64,000 nt of DNA from positions 310,001-374,000 of the forward strand of contig NZ_JH109152.1 in NCBI RefSeq assembly GCF_000190755.2, read 5' to 3'. Below the pieces are notes generated by a model. That model saw nothing but the letters and a program-made list of their open reading frames with translations. It ran no database searches and was not told the DNA's origin. Source of the DNA: Methylobacter tundripaludum SV96 (lineage in GTDB: Bacteria; Pseudomonadota; Gammaproteobacteria; Methylococcales; Methylomonadaceae). Positions 33,906 through 41,854 of the stretch are shown here, piece by piece (positions within the stretch are counted from its first letter, which is position 1; each line of letters opens with the position of its first letter). Both the position numbers and the translations under genes were made by a program.

Positions 33906-35903
33906 CTAAAAACCGGTACGTAATCCCAAATAAAACGCCGCGCCATTGAAATTAAAGTCGTTAAGCTCGGGAGTGCGTTCATCGGTGATGTTTTCGCCGC
34001 GCAAATACGCATCCGTTTTCGACGTCAGCCGATATTTTAGCAAGGCGTTGACGCGAGGGGCGGAATGAGCCCTGAGGGTATTGGCGACATCAAACCAGTA
34101 ACCGCTACGAACCGTTAACTCCACCCGTAATTTTAACGGTTGCAATAATTGTACTTCGTTCCAGAATACGCTCTGGTGCTCGGGTCGTGCCGGTACGCGC
34201 AACTGCGTCACCGGATTTTTAGTCGTCATATAACTGTAACTTAAACCGCTTTCCCAGACACTCGTCCAGCGGTGTTGCGATTGCATTTCCGCACCCCATA
34301 CATCGGCTTCCTGTATGTTACCCGCTCTGGATACACCGGTTTTTGTATCCAGCTGTATGGTAATCATTTGTTGATAATTTTGATAATAACCGCTCACCTT
34401 GACTTCGCTCTCGGGCAAGGGACGCCAGCGCCAGCCGATTTCGCCGCCGGCATTATGTTCTCCCTGCAACGCCTTATTGCCGAACACGGGGTGCATGAGT
34501 TCGCTGATGCCGGGCTGGCGATAACCGGTGCCGCCGTTTGCCCAAACGCTCATGTTTTGCGGTAATGACCGGTTTGCGCCCAGCGAAAATACTTGATGAT
34601 CGCCATAAGTGTCGCCGTGATCGGAACGCGCATCGGCGCTCCATTGCCAAGCGCCCATGATCAATTCCCCGCGCACGTTGGGACTGATCACCGTTTGTGT
34701 CACCGGCAAATTCAGCGCATGCTGCTGTTGGGTATTAATCCCCCAGACCAACAACGCCTGATTCCGGCTATCTGCGTTCAGCGGCAAGCGATGGGTGTTT
34801 TTCCAGTCCAGCATGAATAACTGGCTGGTCAGCGAAAATGGCCTGATCGCGGTCGATGCCATTTTTTGCCGATCCTGGGTAAAGCCGAATTGCAGCGAAC
34901 TGTTCCAATACGATGCCAGATTATATTGACCGCGCAACTGCGCCACCCAGGTTTCATCCGAAAATTGGCCTCGCTTATCGTCCACCCAGCCTATGGTACG
35001 CCTTGGCAAGACCAAACCGGGGCCGTCGATGTCTTCATCGGTGCGCACAAAATATAATGATGCATCCAGGCCGCCCCGGTTGAATTCTTTAGACCAGTTA
35101 CCCGAGGCATGGGTCATGCCGAAATCATCGCGCTCCGCGCCGTTTTGTGCCTGACTGATGCCGTTAAACACATCGCTACGCCCGACAACGGCCGAAAAAT
35201 CACCGGCCTTGGTCGTCAACCCAGTACCGGTAGCGCCACGTACGGTATCATAACTCCCCCCTTCAACGTGCAAGAAACTATCCTTCGCCTGTAGTTGTCG
35301 GGTTCGCAAATGAATGGCTCCGCCGAGTGTACGACTGCCGTGCCGTTCACCGCCCGAGCCTCTCGTCACCGTTACCCGGTCTAAAGCATCCAGCGAATAA
35401 TGGCTCAACGAGTAAAACCCGGCAAAATTGGCAAATAAGGGGACGCCGTCCAACGTAATCAGACCTTGCCCGCCACTGGCGCCGCGTAAACTGATGCCGG
35501 TCATCATCTGCCCGCTGCCTTGAGCGAGCGTTAAGCCGGATTGGCTTCGTAACACACCGTTAAGATTAGACATCTCGGTGGCCTGTAACGCATTTCTGTC
35601 CAATTGATTACGCATGCGCGGTGGTTCGATTAATTCCGGATAAACCAAATCATCGTAAACAGTCATGGGCGTTAATAAAACCTTGTCGCTGCCTACGGGA
35701 GGTAGGTAAGGGGCGTGAGCAGGAGCGGAAGCTTCGCCTACAGGACGTAGGCGAGGGGCGTGAGCAGGAGCGGAAGCTTTGTCGGCTATTGCGCCGGTCG
35801 ATAGGCACAGTAAAAAACCGTTCAGCACCACGGCAGATGCCGGACATTTTCTGCCGGGCGAGGTTTTTTGACGGCGTTTAAAATAGCGATGAGTTGCGAG
35901 CAT
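33906..35903 (-). CDS. TonB-dependent receptor with in-frame palindromic repeats near the N-terminus
   Basis: The 665-residue protein has a signal sequence ending near AIAD41, a plug domain (LNGVLRSQSGLTLAQGSGQ, ITLDGVPLFANFAGFY) and a 22-strand barrel ending in the typical GLRTGF. It resembles BtuB/FepA-type receptors; the ligand is not evident. Between the signal peptide and the plug, residues 43-56 and 58-71 are a tandem repeat (ASAPAHAPRLRPVG and ASAPAHAPYLPPVG). The DNA encoding them (35691-35777) is the type B palindromic repeat found elsewhere between genes. The following gene upstream, for a secreted protein, is 26 bp away and probably cotranscribed. Confidence 0.9.
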   Translation of the reverse strand: MLATHRYFKRRQKTSPGRKCPASAVVLNGFLLCLSTGAIADKASAPAHAPRLRPVGEASAPAHAPYLPPVGSDKVLLTPMTVYDDLVYPELIEPPRMRNQLDRNALQATEMSNLNGVLRSQSGLTLAQGSGQMMTGISLRGASGGQGLITLDGVPLFANFAGFYSLSHYSLDALDRVTVTRGSGGERHGSRTLGGAIHLRTRQLQAKDSFLHVEGGSYDTVRGATGTGLTTKAGDFSAVVGRSDVFNGISQAQNGAERDDFGMTHASGNWSKEFNRGGLDASLYFVRTDEDIDGPGLVLPRRTIGWVDDKRGQFSDETWVAQLRGQYNLASYWNSSLQFGFTQDRQKMASTAIRPFSLTSQLFMLDWKNTHRLPLNADSRNQALLVWGINTQQQHALNLPVTQTVISPNVRGELIMGAWQWSADARSDHGDTYGDHQVFSLGANRSLPQNMSVWANGGTGYRQPGISELMHPVFGNKALQGEHNAGGEIGWRWRPLPESEVKVSGYYQNYQQMITIQLDTKTGVSRAGNIQEADVWGAEMQSQHRWTSVWESGLSYSYMTTKNPVTQLRVPARPEHQSVFWNEVQLLQPLKLRVELTVRSGYWFDVANTLRAHSAPRVNALLKYRLTSKTDAYLRGENITDERTPELNDFNFNGAAFYLGLRTGF
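35691..35777 (-). repeat. Two tandem type B repeats inside the TonB receptor coding sequence
   Basis: Two 42-bp units with a 45-bp period (35736-35777 and 35691-35732) each start GCTTCCGCTCCTGCTCACG and end in a CCTACGTCCTGTAGG-like hairpin. They keep the frame open. The same DNA unit is non-coding at 6724-6766 and 52037-52066. Confidence 0.88.
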
Positions 35904-35929
35904 GTGTTTATTCCGGCATTTAACGTGTG

Positions 35930-37024
35930 TTACAGCGCTTGCTGCTGTTTGCCCGCTATGAGCATGCGTGCCAGTGTGCGCAGTCCATCGGATGAAATAT
36001 CCAGGCCGAACGGTGCGCCTAGTCTTTCAAGTTCGTAAATCACGTCGGTCGCCGCTATAAAAGTGATATAGCGTAGGCCTTGTATGCCGGGCAATTCGTT
36101 GGCGACGGTTTTCAATACCGGCGCCAGGCGTCCCCACGTATCGGTAAAAAAGACCCGCACCGGATCGTTGTTCGCATCGTGTTCTTTTAAGCCGGCCTGA
36201 AAAGCCTCTCGGGAATCCATCAGGATTTGCATCAGTGTTTCACGTAGTTCCGGTGATTTTGTGTCATCGGCCGCCTGTTTAATGGCTGAACTCAGAAAGG
36301 TATCCCATTGCTGCCAAGCGGATTGCCATTGTTTTTGTTCGGCCTCGCTAAAGGCGGCAACAGGTTTTGCAACAGCCCTTTTGGCCGGGGCATTGAGGTC
36401 AAGCTTAATGCCGATGCCATTATCTCCGGCATTGATGCTGCTGAATCTGAGCGATTTGAGTATTTCCTTAGCTTCCGCCGCATTATCCTTGGGTAAAAAA
36501 TGCGCCAGAGTTTGCTCAATCTTGCCACGGGATTCGTTTAAATCGATTTTTACTGCGGCAAGCTTGGGCTCGGCAAAGCGTTTGATCAGATCCTGAAGTT
36601 TGGTGATGGTCAGATGATGGCCTTCACGATCATAGGCGGTCGCGCTGGTGATCGGAAAACTCAGCACGGAATGCCCGGAATCGAGCGTCGGTTGCTGAAA
36701 AGTTTCCAATACCCCAGCCCATTCGAGAACCGTCAAACATTGTCCGCCCAAGCCGGTTCCGAATCGCGCCTGAACCTCGTTTAACAGCTGGATTTGGCCG
36801 TTTTTGCCGTTAATGTCGGGATTGGAAAGCCTTAAATAGCTGCATCCCTGACGGTCATTCCACAGCTCGGCGGTATTGTCTTTGCCGGTATACAACTGGG
36901 AGATGAGTGCTTTTTTAATAAGACTGTAATCAATTTGCAAGGGAATGCTGAGTTGATCGGCTGTGCTGTTTTCAGCAAATAGCAGCAATAGGGCAAAAAT
37001 GGTCGCTATGAAACTTTTATACAT
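35930..37024 (-). CDS. Secreted protein of unknown function upstream of the TonB receptor
   Basis: The 364-residue protein has a signal peptide (FIATIFALLLLFAENSTA) and a GGAG ribosome-binding site. No known domain is recognised. Visible features are a Cys pair (DRQGCSYLRL and LGGQCLTVLEW), a long alpha-helical middle (EAEQKQWQSAWQQWDTFLSS), and conserved-looking stretches DTWGRLAPVLKTVANELPG and GLRYITFIAATDVIYELERL. It is probably periplasmic and cotranscribed with the receptor, suggesting a ligand-handling role; this is inference only. Confidence 0.72.
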   Translation of the reverse strand: MYKSFIATIFALLLLFAENSTADQLSIPLQIDYSLIKKALISQLYTGKDNTAELWNDRQGCSYLRLSNPDINGKNGQIQLLNEVQARFGTGLGGQCLTVLEWAGVLETFQQPTLDSGHSVLSFPITSATAYDREGHHLTITKLQDLIKRFAEPKLAAVKIDLNESRGKIEQTLAHFLPKDNAAEAKEILKSLRFSSINAGDNGIGIKLDLNAPAKRAVAKPVAAFSEAEQKQWQSAWQQWDTFLSSAIKQAADDTKSPELRETLMQILMDSREAFQAGLKEHDANNDPVRVFFTDTWGRLAPVLKTVANELPGIQGLRYITFIAATDVIYELERLGAPFGLDISSDGLRTLARMLIAGKQQQAL

Positions 37025-37074
37025 AAATTTTCTCCAGTAGTCGGGTTACATTATGCCAATGGTTAAGACATTTT

Positions 37075-37131
37075 CACCACGAAGACACGAAGGACACGAA
37101 GTTTTATATTTTTCTTCGTGTCTTCGTGGTG
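37075..37131. repeat. Perfect 18-bp inverted repeat (CACCACGAAGACACGAAG type)
   Basis: Arms CACCACGAAGACACGAAG and CTTCGTGTCTTCGTGGTG enclose a 21-bp AT-rich loop. The element lies between the LtaS-like gene's 3' end and the next gene, and could act as terminator or mRNA stabiliser. A partial copy occurs at 49462-49505. The motif is widespread as a dispersed intergenic repeat in many bacteria. Confidence 0.85.
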
Positions 37132-37170
37132 TTTTTTGTGACGTACGTAACATCAGCAATCAAGGTAAAT

Positions 37171-39045
37171 CTATTTTGCCTCAGCAATGGCTTGCGGAAT
37201 AACAGCCGCTGTCGTTACAGGCTCCGGCTGTTTTTCCGGACTATATTTGGGGCGTGTAAACTGACGACCCATGAATATATCATTACTGACGATCGATATA
37301 TTCTCCAGCCAACGGGAAGAGAGTTGGCAAGCTTCGGAATAGGGCGGGTCGTTGCATAGTTCGACAGTCCCGTCAGCCAGTGTATTGAAATGCATGCCCG
37401 GCAACGGCCGCACACGCATACCCGGCAACGGCGCGCTGTAATCCATGATACTCGGTTCATTGAAATTGAGCAGATCGAGCAACAGCTTGGGCACTTGATA
37501 AAGCGGCAGGCTGCCGATCTTAAGCGGCCCGCGTTTGCCGTCGATAATCAGCATCGGCGTGCTCACATAGGCTTTGAACATGGTCGGTGTAAACTCCCTG
37601 CGATTGGCTGTCAGCACACCGGATTCGGCATAGCCTGCAAAATTCTCGCCTAAAAAAGGCAGGTGATCGCCGAACACCACGATAATGCCTTCGGGGTCCC
37701 GTTTGCGCATTTCATTGATAAATACCATCAATTCCCGCGATTTATAATAAACCGTGTTGGCGTAGGCCGATACCTCTTCGATTGGGGACGGCGAACTGAT
37801 TTTATTGGGTCGGCTTTCACTTAACGGATAATTCCAGTGCCCGAAATAAGTCACGATATAATCCAGAACCGGTTGCTTGGCATCCATCGACCCGGATATT
37901 TTCTCCAATACCTGGCGGTATAGCGTGCTGTCGGACATAAATTCCCGATTCATGTCGTCCTGGACAAAATCCTCCAGCGACCAGTAAGTTTGGAAGCCCA
38001 TGCGTTTGTAAGCATTAACGCGGTTCCAGAACACCGGTACGTTCGGATGCGAGGCGATGGTGCGGTAGCCCTTATCGGCAAGAAGATGAGGCAAGCAAGG
38101 CACATCGTTAAGTAACTGGCGTTCGAACTTGACCGCATCCTTTACCGCCGGAAACCCGCATAACACTTCAAACTCGGAATTGGCGGTAAAGCCGCCGAAT
38201 ACGGGGGACAGCGCATGGGAGTATTCCGCGCTTTTCCACAGCTCGCGAAACTCGGGCGAAAGCGGGTTTTGCTTGTACTTGGCTTTTTTCAGCACACTCG
38301 GATCCCAGAAGGACTCCAGTAATACAATATGGATGTTGCGCGGCGTAAACGCTTTAGTGACGGGCGCTTTTTTTTGTGCGACTGGAAGTGTTGCAGCGGG
38401 CAGGGAACCTGTGAGACCGGCGGCCAGTAATTTATCGGCTGCTTCCTGAGCCATGTCGGCATCAGGAATTACCTCGGCTGCGGCAAAATAACGCGCACTT
38501 TCCAATAACGAGTAAAGCGTTGCGCCGCGCCACACATAATTGGAACGTTGATCCCATACCGAGTTGCCGAAGTATCCGTCCAGAGGGTCCAGTATGATGA
38601 AGGGTTTGTAAGCTACGGTGAGGCCGAGCAAGATGACGGCCAAGCTGGCCAGGTAGGCGCTCCAATGGCGCATGCTGAAATTGAACAGCAACAGGCTGGC
38701 AATCGCGGCCAGCGGTATGGCGGCGGCAAAAAACCGCCAGCCATCGAGTATTAAAAGCAGCGATTGCAGGGCAAAAACGTCATCCGGCATAATCGGCCCG
38801 CCAAAAAATGATATTTTTACCGCGTTACCCACATATAACAAGCCCATCAACAGGGCATGAATCACCAGAAAAATCCATACCCGCTTCGATAAGGCATAAA
38901 GTACGTAAGCGACAACCAGTTGCAGCAGGTAATCGTAAGGCACCGATGCCGTCAATATTTGTACATCGAATTTGAAGGTACTGATCAGGTAATACAACAC
39001 ATAAAGCAGCGTCGTAGAAAGTAGCGGTAATAGCTTTAGTCGCAT
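37171..39045 (-). CDS. LtaS-like membrane phosphoglycerol transferase/sulfatase-fold protein
   Basis: The 624-residue protein has five N-terminal helices (from LPLLSTTLLYVLYYLIS) and an extracytoplasmic alkaline-phosphatase-superfamily domain. Signature motifs are ILLESFWDP, GGFTANSEFEVLCGFP (the Thr is the usual nucleophile) and VVFGDHLPFLGENF for metal binding. In Gram-negatives such proteins decorate periplasmic glucans or lipids with phosphoglycerol or phosphoethanolamine; the exact substrate is unknown. The polar C-terminal ~50 residues are an extension. It is a single gene. Confidence 0.87.
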   Translation of the reverse strand: MRLKLLPLLSTTLLYVLYYLISTFKFDVQILTASVPYDYLLQLVVAYVLYALSKRVWIFLVIHALLMGLLYVGNAVKISFFGGPIMPDDVFALQSLLLILDGWRFFAAAIPLAAIASLLLFNFSMRHWSAYLASLAVILLGLTVAYKPFIILDPLDGYFGNSVWDQRSNYVWRGATLYSLLESARYFAAAEVIPDADMAQEAADKLLAAGLTGSLPAATLPVAQKKAPVTKAFTPRNIHIVLLESFWDPSVLKKAKYKQNPLSPEFRELWKSAEYSHALSPVFGGFTANSEFEVLCGFPAVKDAVKFERQLLNDVPCLPHLLADKGYRTIASHPNVPVFWNRVNAYKRMGFQTYWSLEDFVQDDMNREFMSDSTLYRQVLEKISGSMDAKQPVLDYIVTYFGHWNYPLSESRPNKISSPSPIEEVSAYANTVYYKSRELMVFINEMRKRDPEGIIVVFGDHLPFLGENFAGYAESGVLTANRREFTPTMFKAYVSTPMLIIDGKRGPLKIGSLPLYQVPKLLLDLLNFNEPSIMDYSAPLPGMRVRPLPGMHFNTLADGTVELCNDPPYSEACQLSSRWLENISIVSNDIFMGRQFTRPKYSPEKQPEPVTTAAVIPQAIAEAK

Positions 39046-39136
39046 TAAGTTAAAGGGGCGTGAATCTGTTTGGGTGAGTGAAGTTCATTTTATCATAGAA
39101 TTTAGCCCATCTTGTTGAACGGCGGCGTAAAGCCAT

Positions 39137-39207
39137 GTCGGATTAGCGGTAGCGTGCCCCGGCATTTACCACTTCGATGTGTCGGGTTACGCTACCCCTA
39201 GTCCGAC
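39137..39207. repeat. Palindromic REP-like element upstream of the fae homologue
   Basis: Arms GTCGGATTAGCGGTAGCGT and ACGCTACCCCTAGTCCGAC pair with one mismatch around a ~33-bp loop. It lies 77 bp before the fae start, in its likely promoter region. Similar GTCGG-TTACGCTA repeats are common in proteobacteria. Confidence 0.75.
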
Positions 39208-39283
39208 CTACGTTTTGAACCTTGCGCCGCTTGCTTCATCCGGCATAGAATGCTCGCTTTTGTCACTTTTTTGGGGGTATGCA

Positions 39284-39835
39284 ATGTCAGATACAATTTG
39301 GTTTAGAACCGGCGAAGCCACGGTATTTTCCAGCGACGGTCAAGGTACAGACGCCATGCCCGAAATATTGATAGGCAGCGTAAAGGGGCCAGCGGGCAAC
39401 GCTTTTGCCAACTTGATGGGGCAAACTGCGGGACACACCCGTATGTTCGCCATTCGAGCTTGCAACCAACAAGTGAAGCCTGCGACGATCATGGTTCCCA
39501 AAGTTACCATCAAATCCACCGAGTATGTCAACTTGTTTGGCGGCCCCGTGCAGTCGGCGGTAGCAGATGCCGTTCTGGATAGCGTTATCGAGGGTGTTAT
39601 TCCTGCCGATCAGGCTAATGACCTGTGCATTATTGCGATGCTGTGGATCGCTCCCGAATGTGCGACCAACCCTGACTTGGATCGTAAGGATTTATATCGC
39701 ACTAATTATGAAGCGATGAAGTTGGCTATTTCCCGCGCCATGAGCAATTCGCCTAGCATTGACGAGTTAATCGCCAACCGGCACAAGATTGTCCACGAAA
39801 TGTACGATCCTGAAACCGGCGAGTCCCAGTGGTAA
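39284..39835 (+). CDS. fae: Formaldehyde-activating enzyme (Fae) family protein, probable divergent paralogue
   Basis: The start at 39284 (MSDTIWFRTGEATVFSS) gives 183 residues, the usual Fae length. Fae condenses formaldehyde with tetrahydromethanopterin. Family features are clear: NAFANLMGQTAGHT, PATIMVPKVTIKS, FGGPVQSAVADAVLDSV and GVIPADQANDLCIIA. In canonical Fae the proposed catalytic His lies in VAHIDLIIGP; the aligned segment here is DAMPEILIGS, with Met at that place. It may therefore be one of the Fae-like paralogues of uncertain activity, perhaps in formaldehyde sensing. The presence of the family strongly suggests a methylotroph. A very strong terminator follows. Confidence 0.88.
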   Translation: MSDTIWFRTGEATVFSSDGQGTDAMPEILIGSVKGPAGNAFANLMGQTAGHTRMFAIRACNQQVKPATIMVPKVTIKSTEYVNLFGGPVQSAVADAVLDSVIEGVIPADQANDLCIIAMLWIAPECATNPDLDRKDLYRTNYEAMKLAISRAMSNSPSIDELIANRHKIVHEMYDPETGESQW

Positions 39836-39852
39836 GGTAAACAGTCCATTAA

Positions 39853-39901
39853 GCCAGGCAGAGCGGGCAATCGCTTTCATCGTTTGCCCGCTCTGCCTGG
39901 C
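39853..39901 (+). terminator. Strong terminator of the fae homologue
   Basis: A perfect 18-bp stem (GCCAGGCAGAGCGGGCAA / TTGCCCGCTCTGCCTGGC) with a 13-nt loop begins 18 bp after the stop. Confidence 0.85.
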
Positions 39902-39989
39902 GTTATTGATCGTTTGATAGCGGTTACACTAGGCTGCCCCATCAAAACCTTATAAAATTCACGCTTTTTCTTTGCCCAAAATCTTTACC

Positions 39990-40502
39990 ATGCGTTTATT
40001 AATCAAATACCTTTCGCTTTGCTGGTTTACCAATAATCCCGCTGACTTAGTTCCCACCAAATCATTTATGTGGAAAACGGTCGCGTTCTATCTTATTTCA
40101 GGGATTATTGTTGAGGGGCTGATTTCTGATCCTGCCGATGGCACGCTGGAAGTTTTGTTGCGAACCGTCATGGCCTTTTCGTCCGTCGCCACGTTGTTGC
40201 TGGTTGTTAGACAATGGCCGTATTTTAATCAACTGTTCACGGCTATTTTTGTCTGCGAAAACTTTATTATGACGCTGGCCACTATCACCGAGGGGCTGTA
40301 TTTTTTGATGGTAATGAACCATTATGAAAACGCGGAAGAAATATCAATCGGTATAGGCGCATTGTTGGTGGGGTGGTATTTAGCGATTGTCAGCTATATT
40401 CTGCGGCAACTTTTTTCTTATAAAACAAGCCTCAGCGTTATTTTAGCGTTGAGCTATTTTGTTTTAACTTACGGCATTCCGATGCTGTTCATGGATATAT
40501 AA
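39990..40502 (+). CDS. Small integral membrane protein (about 5 TM), unknown function
   Basis: ATG 39990 (MRLLIKYLSLCWFTNNPADL) is preferred over an upstream TTG. The 170-residue protein has hydrophobic helices around AFYLISGIIVEGLI, TVMAFSSVATLLLVV, IGALLVGWYLAIVSYIL and SVILALSYFVLTYG. The N-terminal motif CWFTNNPADLVPTKSF resembles Yip1-domain-like small membrane proteins. No function is assigned. It is a single gene ending at a palindromic element. Confidence 0.68.
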   Translation: MRLLIKYLSLCWFTNNPADLVPTKSFMWKTVAFYLISGIIVEGLISDPADGTLEVLLRTVMAFSSVATLLLVVRQWPYFNQLFTAIFVCENFIMTLATITEGLYFLMVMNHYENAEEISIGIGALLVGWYLAIVSYILRQLFSYKTSLSVILALSYFVLTYGIPMLFMDI

Positions 40503-40521
40503 AGTCCAGTGTTCTTGTGTT

Positions 40522-40556
40522 GTAGGATGGGGTGAACGCAGTCGTACCCATCCTAC
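40522..40556. repeat. GTAGGATGGG-type palindrome between convergent genes
   Basis: Arms GTAGGATGGGG and ACCCATCCTAC enclose a 13-bp GAACGCAGTCG-like loop. It lies between two convergent genes and probably works as a bidirectional transcript end. This type of repeat is widespread in Gammaproteobacteria. Confidence 0.75.
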
Positions 40557-40567
40557 GCATTATTCGG

Positions 40568-41854
40568 CTAGATCTTAATCTGAGGATTGTTGCCGTCGCC
40601 CTGCTTTTTGGCATCCTTTATCGCTAATTGCAGTTCCAGGCGTTGTTTTTCAAGCGCCAGTAATTCGATTTCCCGGCGCAGATAAACATCGGATTCCTTC
40701 CTTTTTTTATAACTTTCTTGTTGCATTTCCAGACGCTGCTGTTCGCGACGTTTTTGGTTCTCTACATCGGAATCAAACTCAAGCTGTTTCTGGCGTTGCT
40801 CAAAGGCTATTTGTTGAGCATGGATCTTATCTTTGGCTTCTCGCCATCTGGCCTGCTGATTTTCATATTTGGCAATATCGGCTTCCAGCTCTTTTTCTTT
40901 TAACTTGGCTTGGTGCGCCAATGCTTCCATATGCGTTTTTTGTTCCGCCAGTCTAAGGCTGGCTTCGTGTTTTTGCTGGCCCTCAATATCCGCTTCCAGC
41001 GTTATTTCCTTGAGGCTATTATCATGTTTAATTTTTTCGGCGTGGAGCCGCTTTTCAATTTCAAATTGTTCCAGCAGTTGTTTTTCTTTTTCTTCCAGCA
41101 ACAGCTTTCTATTTAAAGCTTCCTGAGCTTGCTTCAAGCGCTCCAGTTCGGCATCGCGGTTTAATTGCTCAAGTTGTTTTTGCTTGTGCTCCAGATTCTG
41201 GTTTTCAATTTCTTGTTCCTGATGGAATAATTCCTCTCTTTTCGCCTCGTTAAACTCAAAACTTTTTTTAAGAACGCATAAATAAACGCTTTCCTGGGCC
41301 AGTTGTACATCGGGGAATTCTTCAAATGAAGGCTTTAACGTGCATAGTGTTTGTGATTGGATGTTTTGTAAGATCAACATTTCACTAACCGCTAAAGAAA
41401 TTTTCTTTTCAATATCGGCTACGCCTTTTTGTACCCATGCGCCATCCGATAAATTCAGCAACTCTTTATGTATCAGGTTGATCAGCAAATCTTCATAGGC
41501 GGTTTTTATATGCCCATTAATGTCGGTCAAAATGTCCATATTGCTGAGGGCATATTTCAATGTAGCCTGAAAGCGAATGTCCAGCGTTACATCAATCGTA
41601 CAAAAACCGTCATAAAGCTTGATTTGTTGGGTAATGAGCCAGTTTTCAACCGGTAATGGATAAACATGGTGATAAAAGCGTTTAACAAAGCCTTCAGGGC
41701 GTAAAAACAATTTTCCGTAAGGGCCGATTTTGGTATGGACAAGCTGGCGGTCGGCGTCAAAAATAGCTTCCCAGACCTCTGGGTTAGCGACATCGTCGCT
41801 CGCTAAGGTACCTTCAATAAACCATGTATCGATTTCAGTTCTGGAGCTATTCAT
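40568..41854 (-). CDS. SPFH/band 7-like protein with long coiled coil
   Basis: The start at 41854 (MNSSRTEIDTWFIEGTL) overlaps the upstream stop as ATGAATAG. The ~428-residue protein has an N-terminal globular part (about 1-195) whose pattern, QQIKLYDGFCTIDVTLDIRF, then ATLKYALSNMDILTDINGHI and VADIEKKISLAVSEMLILQ, resembles band 7/SPFH domains. A continuous charged coiled coil (about 200-420) rich in Glu, Lys, Gln and Leu follows. It has no membrane helix of its own. Its partner gene directly upstream encodes a membrane protein with its own coiled coil, so a membrane-scaffold complex is likely. The family is not recognised by name. Confidence 0.68.
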   Translation of the reverse strand: MNSSRTEIDTWFIEGTLASDDVANPEVWEAIFDADRQLVHTKIGPYGKLFLRPEGFVKRFYHHVYPLPVENWLITQQIKLYDGFCTIDVTLDIRFQATLKYALSNMDILTDINGHIKTAYEDLLINLIHKELLNLSDGAWVQKGVADIEKKISLAVSEMLILQNIQSQTLCTLKPSFEEFPDVQLAQESVYLCVLKKSFEFNEAKREELFHQEQEIENQNLEHKQKQLEQLNRDAELERLKQAQEALNRKLLLEEKEKQLLEQFEIEKRLHAEKIKHDNSLKEITLEADIEGQQKHEASLRLAEQKTHMEALAHQAKLKEKELEADIAKYENQQARWREAKDKIHAQQIAFEQRQKQLEFDSDVENQKRREQQRLEMQQESYKKRKESDVYLRREIELLALEKQRLELQLAIKDAKKQGDGNNPQIKI

